Shown here one piece after another: positions 1-6,591 of a stretch of 8,926 nucleotides of DNA. Positions within the stretch are counted from its first letter, which is position 1; each line of letters begins with the position of its first letter. Source of the stretch: Pseudomonadota bacterium. GTDB taxonomy: Bacteria > Pseudomonadota > Alphaproteobacteria > Ferrovibrionales > Ferrovibrionaceae. A model generated the notes under the pieces. The model saw only the letters and a list, made by a program, of their open reading frames with translations. It searched no databases and was not told the DNA's origin. The stretch is taken from positions 1 to 8,926 of the forward strand of contig JAEYSS010000041.1 in assembly GCA_023434425.1 (NCBI GenBank), given 5' to 3'. A program made the translations under genes and the position numbers.

Positions 1-494
1 GAATACAGCATGTCGCGGCCCTGCATCTCGTCCGCCACCGGCGTCGCCGGCATGGCCGAGACCGCGGCCTCCCAGCCCTCATAGCCCGGCTCGGGCGCTC
101 CGCCGATCATGTAGAAATGTTCTACGCTTTTGCAGGCGCCTCGCAGTTCCGCGGCGATGGAGCGGAATTCGTCGGTGATCACCAGCACGCGCGCGCCAGA
201 ATCGCTGCAGATATAGGCGATCTCGGGCGCGCTCAGCCGCGTGCTGATCGGCGTATAATACAGCCCGGCGCGGTCGGCGCCGAAACAGACCTCGAAGAAT
301 TCCGGCCGGTTCTCGATCAGCAGCGCCATATGGCTGCGCTGGCCCAGGCCCAGCCTGCGGAACAACTGCGCCGCCCGGTTCGAGGCCGCTTCCAGCTGGC
401 CATATGTGGTGACCGCGCCGGTTTCGGCGATCACAATGGCCGGCTTGTCCGGCGTCTTCTGCGCGTGCTCGGTGATATAGACAAGGTCGGACAC
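1..494 (-). CDS. AMP-dependent acyl-CoA synthetase, N-terminal part (cut by left window edge)
   Basis: This is the N-terminal 164 codons of an ANL-superfamily acyl-CoA ligase, an enzyme type that adenylates a carboxylic acid with ATP and transfers it to CoA in the cytoplasm. The visible translation begins (M)SDLVYITEHAQKTPDKPA. It has the usual N-terminal elements: TTYGQLEAASNRAAQLFRRL at about 29-48, MALLIENRPEFFEVCFGADR at 56-75, and a PIS-TRLSAPEIAYI-DSGARVL block at 82-104. The window ends at DMLY, just where the YSSGTTG-type ATP-binding loop would start, so no catalytic residue is visible. The start is GTG at 494-492, one base after the stop of the upstream ligase. A GGAAGG at 505-500 lies 5 bases before it, inside the last codons of that gene, which suggests translational coupling. 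The subfamily resembles long- or medium-chain fatty-acid ligases. The substrate cannot be told from this fragment. Confidence 0.9.
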   Translation of the reverse strand, partial: MSDLVYITEHAQKTPDKPAIVIAETGAVTTYGQLEAASNRAAQLFRRLGLGQRSHMALLIENRPEFFEVCFGADRAGLYYTPISTRLSAPEIAYICSDSGARVLVITDEFRSIAAELRGACKSVEHFYMIGGAPEPGYEGWEAAVSAMPATPVADEMQGRDMLY

Positions 495-495
495 A

Positions 496-2013
496 TCAGC
501 CTTCCTTCTGCAGCAGGGCACGCAGATCGGTCTTCAGCACCTTGCCGTAGTTATTCTTCGGCAGGGCCGGCAGGAAACGGTACTGCTTGGGGCGCTTGAA
601 GCGCGCGATATGGTCGAGGCAGAGCGCATCCAGCGTGGTTTCATCGACCGCGGCGCCAGCGCGACGCACGACAAAGGCCACCACCTCCTCGCCCCAGTCG
701 GCATGCGGCTTGCCGACCACCGAGACTTCATCCACGTCGGGATGCTGCAACAGAACCTCTTCCACTTCGCGCGGATAGATATTGCTGCCGCCGGAAATGA
801 TCATGTCCTTGGAGCGGTCTTTCAGAGTCAGGTAGCCGTCGTCATCGAAGCTGCCGACATCGCCGGTATGCAGCCAGCCGTTTCGCAGGGTCTGCGCCGT
901 GGCATCCGGGTTGCCCCAGTAGCCGGCCATCACCACATCGCCGCGGCAGATGATCTCGCCGATCTGGCCACTGGGCAGCGGAGTGTCGTCCGCATCGACC
1001 ACACGCACCTCGACATCCGTGCGCGCCACACCGGCCGAACCCAGCCGCTGCAGGTGACGCGGATGGCCGGTATCGACATGCATGCCCTTGTCCATGCCGG
1101 TGATGGTCATCGGCGCTTCGCCCTGGCCATAGATCTGCGCCAGCTTGGGTCCCAGCACGCGCATGGCATCCTGCAGGTCGGCGACATACATCGGCCCGCC
1201 GCCATAGACGATGGTCTTCAGGTTGCCGGTGTCGGCCGTCGCGATTTCGGGCGCATGCACCAGGCGATGCACCATGGTGGGTGCGAAGAAAAAGCTGCAG
1301 CCCGGCCAGTGCGCGATCAGGTCCAGCGTCTCGGCCGGATCAAAACCGCCGGAGGCGGGGATCACCTGGTTGGCGCCGCGCGCCACATGCGGCAGGCCGT
1401 AGAGCCCGGAACCATGGCTGATCGGCGCGCAGTGGATGATGCAGTCCTGCGGCCCGACATGGTCGACGTCGGCGAAGTAGTTCATGGTCGCCGCCAGCAG
1501 GTTGCGATGGGTCAGCATCGCGCCTTTCGGCCGGCCGGTGGTGCCGGAGGTATAGAACAGCCAGGCCAGATCGTCGGGCGCCACATCGGCCACCGGCATG
1601 GCCGGAACGTCATACAGCGCGGTAAACGCCGGCTCTTCCAGCAGGATCAGCGTCACCGGTGTCAGCGGCCTGAGCTCATCGGCGAGCGCACCGGACACCA
1701 CCGCCAGCCTGGCGCCGGCATTGTCGAGAATCCAGGCCACCTCGCGCGGATGCAGTTTGGCATTGACCGGCACCGCCACCATGCCGGCATGCCAGAGCGC
1801 AAATAGCAGTTCCCAGTATTCCGGGCAGTTCTTCAGCAGCAGCGCCACGCGATCGCCGCGCTGCAGGCCGCCGGCGGCGATGAGTCCGGCAGCCAGGCGC
1901 GATACGCGCCCGCCGGTCTCGGCATAATTGAACCGCACGGCCTTGCCGACCGACAAAGCCGGCCTGTTACCCCAGACTTTTGCCGCACGATGCAGCAGAT
2001 GCGCCAGATTCAT
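496..2013 (-). CDS. AMP-dependent acyl-CoA synthetase (FadD/4-coumarate ligase-like)
   Basis: A complete 505-residue class I adenylate-forming acyl-CoA ligase, which converts acid + ATP + CoA to acyl-CoA + AMP + PPi. Visible motifs are the ATP-binding loop YTSGTTGRPKG at 154-164, a YGQGE aromatic/adenine motif at 295-299, the TGD ribose-binding motif at 383-385, the hinge KDRSKDMIISGG starting near 398, and PKNNYGKVLK at 485-494 with the likely catalytic lysine K491. The order and length match the family, so the protein looks intact. The YGQGEAPMTIT form is common in bacterial ligases for fatty or aromatic acids, but the substrate is not readable. The ATG at 2013-2011 has only a weak G-rich stretch upstream (near 2020-2023). 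The neighbour on the 3' side is a second ligase one base away. Upstream, a terminator isolates this pair from olsB, so its promoter should lie in 2014-2070, where I see no convincing -35/-10 pair. Confidence 0.93.
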   Translation of the reverse strand: MNLAHLLHRAAKVWGNRPALSVGKAVRFNYAETGGRVSRLAAGLIAAGGLQRGDRVALLLKNCPEYWELLFALWHAGMVAVPVNAKLHPREVAWILDNAGARLAVVSGALADELRPLTPVTLILLEEPAFTALYDVPAMPVADVAPDDLAWLFYTSGTTGRPKGAMLTHRNLLAATMNYFADVDHVGPQDCIIHCAPISHGSGLYGLPHVARGANQVIPASGGFDPAETLDLIAHWPGCSFFFAPTMVHRLVHAPEIATADTGNLKTIVYGGGPMYVADLQDAMRVLGPKLAQIYGQGEAPMTITGMDKGMHVDTGHPRHLQRLGSAGVARTDVEVRVVDADDTPLPSGQIGEIICRGDVVMAGYWGNPDATAQTLRNGWLHTGDVGSFDDDGYLTLKDRSKDMIISGGSNIYPREVEEVLLQHPDVDEVSVVGKPHADWGEEVVAFVVRRAGAAVDETTLDALCLDHIARFKRPKQYRFLPALPKNNYGKVLKTDLRALLQKEG

Positions 2014-2070
2014 GGTCGCGCCCCAGTGATCCCTGTCGGGTTTCCGTTTCCTCAGAGCCGAATCTTACGC

Positions 2071-2102
2071 AAAGAAAAACGGCGCCGGAAGCCGGCGCCG
2101 TT
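2071..2102 (-). terminator. Rho-independent terminator after olsB
   Basis: A perfect 11-bp inverted repeat has arms AACGGCGCCGG at 2078-2088 and CCGGCGCCGTT at 2092-2102, with a 3-base loop. Read on the minus strand it is followed at once by TTTTTCTTT (2079-2071). It lies about 40 bases after the olsB stop and upstream of the acyl-CoA ligase pair, so it should end the olsB transcript. The T-tract is present only on the minus-strand side, which fixes the orientation. Confidence 0.88.
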
Positions 2103-2125
2103 GATCGGAATGCAGTTTACGCAAC

Positions 2126-2154
2126 GTCAGGCGTGATTTCGGGTCAGGCGTGAT
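2126..2154. repeat. 12-bp direct repeat spanning the olsB stop codon
   Basis: GTCAGGCGTGAT occurs at 2126-2137 and again at 2143-2154, a period of 17 bases. The right copy contains the olsB stop codon (TGA, plus-strand TCA at 2144-2146) and the two or three codons before it. The left copy lies just downstream of the gene. This looks like a small local duplication. The period is not a multiple of three and no function is evident. Confidence 0.6.
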
Positions 2155-3013
2155 ATTCAGTGACCGTCAGGCCTTCATCGGCCGAGAAACGGTTCTGGTA
2201 TTTCGGCGCGATGCGGTCGACCGGCAGCAGGATAAAGACGTCGGTGGTGCCGAACTGCTGGTCGATCACCGCGCCATCGCCAATATAGGCGCCGAGCCGC
2301 AGATACCCCTTGATCAGCGGCGGCAGCGCGTGCAGCGCGGTGCGCAGATTCACCTGGTCGGCCGGCATCAGGTTCATCGACACGAAACGCTCGGGCAATG
2401 CGCGCACGCGCCATTCCGGCGGCGGCAGGTGATTGTGATACAGGTAGCTCAGCGCCACCGCATGCTGCGCCGGATCGGTACCCGGGAAGGAGGCGCAGCC
2501 GAACATGAAGCTGATGTCATGGTCGGTGATATAGGTGGAGATACCGCGCCACAGCAGCTGGATCGTTGCATTGGTGCGGTAATCGCGATGCACGCAGGAG
2601 CGGCCGAGTTCCAGCAACCCGCCGCCGGCGCCGACATAATCGAGCATCGGCTGCAGATCGTATTCCGAGGCTGAGTAGAAGCCGCCATGGGTCTCGGCGA
2701 ATTCGCGACGCAGCAGGCGATAGGTGCCGACCGCCTGCTCGCCATCGGGATGGCGGCGGTCGAAGACCATCAGATGATCGCAGAGCCGGTCGAACCGGTC
2801 GAAGTCGAGGCCCAGCCGGGCCATCTCGGGCGACGGCTCGGCGGCCATCTCCTCGTAGAAGACCTTGTAGCGCAGACGCTGCGCCGCGGCGATATCGTCG
2901 GGGCTGCGGGTCAGGCGCACCTCGAACCGGCCATCGGCAGACGTGCACTGCCAGCCGCGGCGGGTGGCGCGGGGCTGGGGGATGACCGATGGCACGGAGA
3001 GAGGCAACTGCAT
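2144..3013 (-). CDS. olsB: Ornithine-acyl-ACP N-acyltransferase OlsB (ornithine lipid synthesis)
   Basis: This is a 289-residue protein of the GNAT-like OlsB family (Pfam type Acetyltransf_5). OlsB transfers a 3-hydroxy-fatty acyl group from acyl-ACP to the alpha-amino group of ornithine, giving lyso-ornithine lipid at the inner membrane. Family blocks read in order: LRYKVFYEEM at 47-56, LDFDRFDRLCDHLMVFD at about 69-85, VGTYRLL at 95-101, LLELGRSCVHRDYRT at 133-147, LLWRGI at 153-158, FGCASFPGTDPAQHA at 171-185, PPLIKGYLRLGAYIGDGAVID at 231-251 and TTDVFILLPV at 257-266. I start at ATG 3013-3011 because GGAG (3024-3021) sits 7 bases upstream. The longer GTG start at 3040 would lie on the promoter -10 region. 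The gene appears monocistronic, with its own promoter and terminator. OlsA, the second enzyme, is not in the window. A FeeM-like N-acyl amino acid synthase is a less likely alternative. Confidence 0.88.
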   Translation of the reverse strand: MQLPLSVPSVIPQPRATRRGWQCTSADGRFEVRLTRSPDDIAAAQRLRYKVFYEEMAAEPSPEMARLGLDFDRFDRLCDHLMVFDRRHPDGEQAVGTYRLLRREFAETHGGFYSASEYDLQPMLDYVGAGGGLLELGRSCVHRDYRTNATIQLLWRGISTYITDHDISFMFGCASFPGTDPAQHAVALSYLYHNHLPPPEWRVRALPERFVSMNLMPADQVNLRTALHALPPLIKGYLRLGAYIGDGAVIDQQFGTTDVFILLPVDRIAPKYQNRFSADEGLTVTEYHA

Positions 3014-3031
3014 GTTCATGCTCCGACTATC

Positions 3032-3059
3032 GCTATACACGATGATGCAACAGTGTCAA
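3032..3059 (-). promoter_or_regulatory. Sigma70-type promoter of olsB
   Basis: On the minus strand a perfect -35 TTGACA (3059-3054) is followed 16 bases later by TATAGC (3037-3032), which matches the first four bases of the -10 consensus. The region upstream (3071-3100) is AT-rich in an otherwise GC-rich window. Transcription would start near 3025, giving a very short leader that carries the GGAG before ATG 3013. This promoter is the main reason to reject the GTG at 3040 as the olsB start. Confidence 0.6.
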
Positions 3060-3070
3060 ATCTATGACAG
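3053..3070 (-). promoter_or_regulatory. Candidate Pho box (PhoB site) upstream of olsB
   Basis: The minus strand reads CTGTCAT (3070-3064), AGAT, TTGACAC (3059-3053). The PhoB consensus is two CTGTCAT-like 7-mers separated by 4 AT-rich bases. The first half matches 7/7 and the second 5/7, counting C as allowed at the last position. The 11-bp repeat phase ends at 3049, which places the -10 hexamer 11 bases downstream, about where PhoB-activated promoters have it. Ornithine-lipid synthesis is PhoB-controlled in Sinorhizobium meliloti. The second half overlaps a consensus -35, which is why I keep the confidence moderate. Confidence 0.5.
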
Positions 3071-3090
3071 ATATATTAAAACGCGTATCC

Positions 3091-3127
3091 AAGAAAAATA
3101 TGTTGCGGTTGCTCAGGTGCGGCAACC
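3091..3127 (-). terminator. Possible weak terminator downstream of ampG
   Basis: On the minus strand GGTTGC (3127-3122) and GCAACC (3112-3107) can pair across 9 bases. Six bases later comes TATTTTTCTT (3100-3091). The stem is short and the T-run is displaced, so this is only a candidate. It lies between the ampG stop and the olsB promoter, where a terminator would be expected. Confidence 0.3.
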
Positions 3128-3144
3128 CCTAAATATAGTGGACT

Positions 3145-3190
3145 CTGACCTGCAGGCTTCGGCTGGCCCACTGCCGATTCGGCAGGTCAG
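3145..3190. repeat. Inverted repeat with a nested competing hairpin at the ampG stop
   Basis: CTGACCTGC (3145-3153) and GCAGGTCAG (3182-3190) are exact 9-base complementary arms around a 28-base loop. The right arm contains the ampG stop codon. Inside, CTGCCG (3171-3176) and CGGCAG (3180-3185) form a second, tight hairpin that shares bases with the outer right arm, so the two folds exclude each other. No T-tract follows on either strand, so I do not call it an intrinsic terminator. Confidence 0.55.
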
Positions 3191-4572
3191 TCCTCCGTCC
3201 CCGGCCCCTGGCTACCCGCCCTGCGCGTGTCGAGCCGGGTCTCGGCGCCGCGCCGGGTCAGCCAGGCCAGCAGGATCAGCCCGGGCAAAGCCGCCACGGT
3301 GGTCAGCAGGAAGAAGACCGGCCAGCCGAGCCCGCCAGCCAGAAAGCCGGCATAGGACGACAGGAGCGTGCGCGCCACCGCCGTCAGCGACGACAGCAAA
3401 GCATATTGCGTGGCGGTATAGGCGACGTCGCACAGCGCCGAGAGATAGGCGACCAGCACCGCCGTGCCCATGCCGCCAGCCAGGTTTTCCACGCCGACGG
3501 TGAGCGCGAGGAACCACGGATCGTGGCCGCGCAGCGCCAGCAGCGCGAACAGCAGATTGGAGCCCATCTGCAGCAGGCCACAGATCCACAACGAGCGATA
3601 CAGCCCCAGCGCCTGCATCATCCAGCCGCCGAGAAACAGCCCGACCATGGTGGCGCCAAAACCATAGAGCTTGCTGATCTCGGCAATCTCGGTCTTGGTG
3701 AAACCGATATCGAGGTAGAAGCTGGTGGCCAGCACACCGGCCAGACTGTCGCCCAGCTTGAACAGCATGACGAACAGCAGGATGCCGACCCAGCCCTTGC
3801 GCGACATGAACTGCAGGAAAGGTCCGGCGACGCTGGCATAGAACCAGGCCATCGTGGCGGCCACAGGCCCCGACAGATGCGGGCGCTGACCCAGCCATGC
3901 CTGCGCCTCGGCGAAGCGCCGCTCGGCATCGCCGCGCGGCTGCATGGGCGGTTCGCCGATCATCAGTACGGTGATTGCGCCCACCACCAGCAGAGCCGCC
4001 ATCGAGAGATAGACCAGCGGCCAGGCGAACTGGTCGGCGAGGTAAAGCGCGCCGGCCGAGGAGACCAGCATGCCGAGGCGATAGCCGAAGACGATGGAGG
4101 CCGCGCCGGCGGCCAGCTGGCGCTGCTCCAGGATCTCGACGCGCCAGGCGTCGATGACGATATCCTGGGTGGCGGAGGCGAAGGCGACACCGACAGCGAA
4201 AATCGCGGTCAGCGCCAGCGCCTGCCCCGGATTGCTGAACGCCAGCGCCACAATGGCCGCCATCAGCAGGGCCTGGGCGAAGATCAGCCAGCTGCGCCGG
4301 CGACCGAGCCAGCGCGTCAGCAGCGGCAGTGGCAGGCGGTCGATCAGCGGTGCCCAGAGGAATTTCAGCGTGTAGGGCACGCCGACCAGCGCGAACAGCC
4401 CGATCGACTGCAGCGACACGCCCGACTCTTTCAGCCAGGCCTGCAGCGTCTGTCCGGTGAGCGCCAGCGGCAGGCCGGAGGCGAAACCCAGAACCAGAAT
4501 CGCCAGCACGCGACGGTCACGATAGACCGCAAGCGCTGACAGCCCGGCTGAAATGCGCGAGCCGAGCGGCAC
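3187..4572 (-). CDS. ampG: AmpG-family MFS permease (muropeptide importer)
   Basis: A 461-residue inner-membrane transporter of the major facilitator superfamily, AmpG branch. AmpG imports GlcNAc-1,6-anhydroMurNAc peptides for cell-wall recycling. Hallmark stretches match E. coli AmpG: GFASGLPLALTGQTLQAWL at 29-47, VGVPYTLKFLWAPLIDR at 63-79, GRRRSWL at 90-96, ATQDIVIDAW at 134-143, GYRLGMLVS at 163-171, KLGDSLAG at 272-279, ENLAGGMGTA at 362-371 and ATQYALLSSL at 387-396. About twelve hydrophobic segments are visible, with a central cytoplasmic loop near 207-235. It ends soon after the last one and so lacks the extra C-terminal segments of the 491-residue E. coli protein. The GTG start at 4572 is three bases after the prpE stop with no clear ribosome binding site, which suggests coupled translation. 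No ampC, ampR or ampD is in the window. AmpG belongs to the same transporter family as acetyl-CoA carriers, so the substrate is not certain. Confidence 0.87.
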   Translation of the reverse strand: MPLGSRISAGLSALAVYRDRRVLAILVLGFASGLPLALTGQTLQAWLKESGVSLQSIGLFALVGVPYTLKFLWAPLIDRLPLPLLTRWLGRRRSWLIFAQALLMAAIVALAFSNPGQALALTAIFAVGVAFASATQDIVIDAWRVEILEQRQLAAGAASIVFGYRLGMLVSSAGALYLADQFAWPLVYLSMAALLVVGAITVLMIGEPPMQPRGDAERRFAEAQAWLGQRPHLSGPVAATMAWFYASVAGPFLQFMSRKGWVGILLFVMLFKLGDSLAGVLATSFYLDIGFTKTEIAEISKLYGFGATMVGLFLGGWMMQALGLYRSLWICGLLQMGSNLLFALLALRGHDPWFLALTVGVENLAGGMGTAVLVAYLSALCDVAYTATQYALLSSLTAVARTLLSSYAGFLAGGLGWPVFFLLTTVAALPGLILLAWLTRRGAETRLDTRRAGSQGPGTED

Positions 4573-4575
4573 CGA

Positions 4576-6477
4576 TCAGGGCCGCTTGGCGTAACCGAGC
4601 GGCTGCAGCGCCTCGGAGATCTCGCTTAGGATAGCAGGATCGTCGATCGTGGCGGGCATACGGTAGTCCTGTGCATCGGCGATTTTCTGCATGGTGCCGC
4701 GCAGTATCTTGCCGGAGCGTGTTTTCGGCAACCGTTTCACCACGGTGGCCTGCTTGAAAGCCGCGACAGGCCCGATCCGCTCGCGCACCAGCTGCACCAG
4801 TTCGCGCAGGATCTGCTCTTCCGGCTTGGTCACGCCGGCTTTCAGCACCACGAAGCCAAGCGGTACCTGGCCTTTCAGCGCATCGGCCACGCCAACCACG
4901 GCACATTCCGCCACATCGGGATGCGAGGCGAGCACTTCTTCCATGCCGCCGGTCGACAGCCGGTGGCCGGCGACATTGATGATGTCGTCGGTGCGGCTCA
5001 TGATGAAGATATAGCCGTCTTCGTCGATGAAGCCGGCATCGCCGGTGTTGTAATAGCCCGGGAAGCGCGCGAGATAGCTTTTTTTGAAGCCGTCGTCGTT
5101 GTTCCACAGCGTCGGCAGGCAGCCCGGCGGCATCGGCAGCCGGATCACGATATTGCCGATATCGCCGGCTTTCACCGGATGACCGTCGTCGTCCAGCACC
5201 TGCACGTCGTAGCCCGGCACGATGCGGGTGGGCGAACCATGCTTGACCGGCAATTGTTCGATCCCCATGCAGTTCGAAGCCACCGGCCAGCCGGTTTCGG
5301 TCTGCCACCAATGGTCGATCACCGGTTTCCCCAGCGCATCTTCCGCCCATTTCACCGTATCCGGATCGGCACGTTCGCCGGCCAGGAACAGCGTGCGGAA
5401 ATGCGACAGGTCGTATTTTTTCAGCAGTTCCGCCTTGGGGTCTTCCTTCTTGATCGCACGGAAGGCGGTTGGCGCGGTGAACAGCGCCACCACCTTATGC
5501 TGCTCGATCACGCGCCAGTAGGCGCCGGCATCGGGCGTGCCCACCGGTTTGCCTTCGTAGAGCAGCGTGGTGCAGCCGGCGATGAGCGGCGCGTAGACGA
5601 TATAGGAATGCCCCACCACCCAGCCGACATCGGAGGCCGCCCAGAACACCTCTCCCGGATCGACGCCATAGATGTTTTTCATCGACCAGTTCAGCGCCAC
5701 CATATGGCCGCCGTTCTGACGCACCACACCCTTGGGAATCCCGGTGGTGCCGGAGGTGTAGAGCACATACAGCGGATCGGTCGCCTGCACGGCGACGCAA
5801 TCGGCCGGCGCCGCCTTGGCGATCTCGGCCTCGAAATCGTAGTCGCGGCCTGCCGTCATCGGCCCGGCATACATCGGCCGCTGGAAGACCAGGCAGGCGG
5901 ATGGTTTATGCGTCGCCATCTCGATGGCCTGATCGAGCAGTGGCTTGTATTCCACAACGCGGCCGGCTTCGAGGCCGCAGGAGCTGGCGATGATCAGCTT
6001 GGGCCTGGCATCGTCGATACGGGTGGCCAGCTCGCGCGGCGCGAAACCGCCAAAGACCACGGAATGGATCGCACCGATACGGGCGCAGGCCAGCATGGCC
6101 ATCACAGCTTCGGGTGTCATCGCCATGTAGATGATGACACGGTCGCCCCTGGCGATACCCTGCGCCTGCAGTGCACCGGCCAGCTTCGCGACCTTGTCGC
6201 GCAGTTCCAGCGTGGTGAAGTTGCGGATCGTATTGGTGACCGGCGAGTCGTAGATCAGCGCTATACGGTCGCCATGGCCGGCTTCGATATGGCGATCAAG
6301 CGCGTTGTAGCAGGTGTTGCACTCGGCGCCGGCAAACCAGCGATAGAATGGCGGATTGGAGGCGTCCAGTACCCGGTCCCAGGGCTTGCTCCAGTGCAGC
6401 GCCCTGGCCGCCTCGGCCCAGAAACCTTCCGGATCGGCCTTTGCTGCTGCATAGACCTGTTCGTAGCGGCCAGCCAT
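4576..6477 (-). CDS. prpE: Short-chain acyl-CoA synthetase, PrpE (propionate-CoA ligase) type
   Basis: A 633-residue AMP-forming short-chain acyl-CoA synthetase, activating propionate (or acetate) to its CoA ester. It carries the acetyl-CoA-synthetase N-terminal domain (about 5-60, with FYRWFAGAECNTCYNALDRH), the ATP loop YTSGTTGIPKG at 240-250, WWQTETGWP at 390-398, YNTGD ending at 480, the hinge SRTDDIINVAGHR at 494-506, and PKTRSGK at 584-590 with K590, the lysine that Pat/GNAT enzymes acetylate in this family. Length, the LNTCYN-like block and the RMPATIDDPAIL tail fit PrpE/ACSS3 better than the roughly 650-residue Acs. No methylcitrate-cycle or propionyl-CoA carboxylase gene is nearby, so substrate preference stays open. 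The ATG at 6477-6475 has a strong AGGGAGG (6489-6483) 5 bases upstream. ampG follows after three bases. A run of seven A residues in the coding strand (5085-5079) does not break the frame. Confidence 0.9.
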   Translation of the reverse strand: MAGRYEQVYAAAKADPEGFWAEAARALHWSKPWDRVLDASNPPFYRWFAGAECNTCYNALDRHIEAGHGDRIALIYDSPVTNTIRNFTTLELRDKVAKLAGALQAQGIARGDRVIIYMAMTPEAVMAMLACARIGAIHSVVFGGFAPRELATRIDDARPKLIIASSCGLEAGRVVEYKPLLDQAIEMATHKPSACLVFQRPMYAGPMTAGRDYDFEAEIAKAAPADCVAVQATDPLYVLYTSGTTGIPKGVVRQNGGHMVALNWSMKNIYGVDPGEVFWAASDVGWVVGHSYIVYAPLIAGCTTLLYEGKPVGTPDAGAYWRVIEQHKVVALFTAPTAFRAIKKEDPKAELLKKYDLSHFRTLFLAGERADPDTVKWAEDALGKPVIDHWWQTETGWPVASNCMGIEQLPVKHGSPTRIVPGYDVQVLDDDGHPVKAGDIGNIVIRLPMPPGCLPTLWNNDDGFKKSYLARFPGYYNTGDAGFIDEDGYIFIMSRTDDIINVAGHRLSTGGMEEVLASHPDVAECAVVGVADALKGQVPLGFVVLKAGVTKPEEQILRELVQLVRERIGPVAAFKQATVVKRLPKTRSGKILRGTMQKIADAQDYRMPATIDDPAILSEISEALQPLGYAKRP

Positions 6478-6503
6478 CCGCGCCTCCCTGCTTTGTCCTT
6501 GCC

Positions 6504-6520
6504 CGATCTATAGCAGATCG
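6504..6520 (-). promoter_or_regulatory. Inverted repeat over a candidate -10 upstream of prpE
   Basis: CGATCT (6504-6509) and AGATCG (6515-6520) form a 6-bp inverted repeat with a 5-base centre. On the minus strand TATAGA (6512-6507) lies within it, about 30 bases before the prpE ATG. That would give a leader of roughly 24 bases holding the ribosome binding site. I find no good -35 at 16-18 bases, so this could be an activator-dependent promoter, an operator, or chance. Confidence 0.3.
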
Positions 6521-6576
6521 CGCCTGACAAAGGCCACGCGGCGATGGCTACGACCCTGGTCTAAACGCTGTAAACG

Positions 6577-6591
6577 GTAGCGAGACGCTAC
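6577..6591 (-). repeat. Short hairpin over the stop codon of the NMO-family gene
   Basis: GTAGCG (6577-6582) and CGCTAC (6586-6591) are perfect 6-base arms around 3 bases and include the TAG stop at 6590-6588. Downstream on the minus strand the sequence is CGTTTACAGCGTTTAG, which is T-containing but not a T-tract. It may slow polymerase or protect the 3' end. It is too weak to call an intrinsic terminator. Confidence 0.3.

Noticed and set aside
610..1806. A 398-codon plus-strand open frame antisense to the complete acyl-CoA ligase
   Set aside because: Its translation is rich in H, R, Q and G with no domain pattern. It is the stop-poor antisense frame expected over a GC-rich gene, and the minus-strand frame has all ANL motifs.
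3406..4539. A 377-codon plus-strand frame opposite ampG
   Set aside because: Its composition (Q, R, H, G rich) is that of an antisense shadow. The minus strand encodes an unmistakable AmpG protein.
5079..5085. A run of seven T (A7 in the prpE coding strand) as a programmed frameshift site
   Set aside because: The codon phase is AAA AAA AGC, not the A AAA AAG phase needed for -1 slippage, and the zero frame continues intact to the family's normal end.
4921..6513. A 530-codon plus-strand open frame opposite prpE
   Set aside because: It is an antisense shadow with low-complexity composition, while prpE on the minus strand has complete motifs and a strong ribosome binding site.
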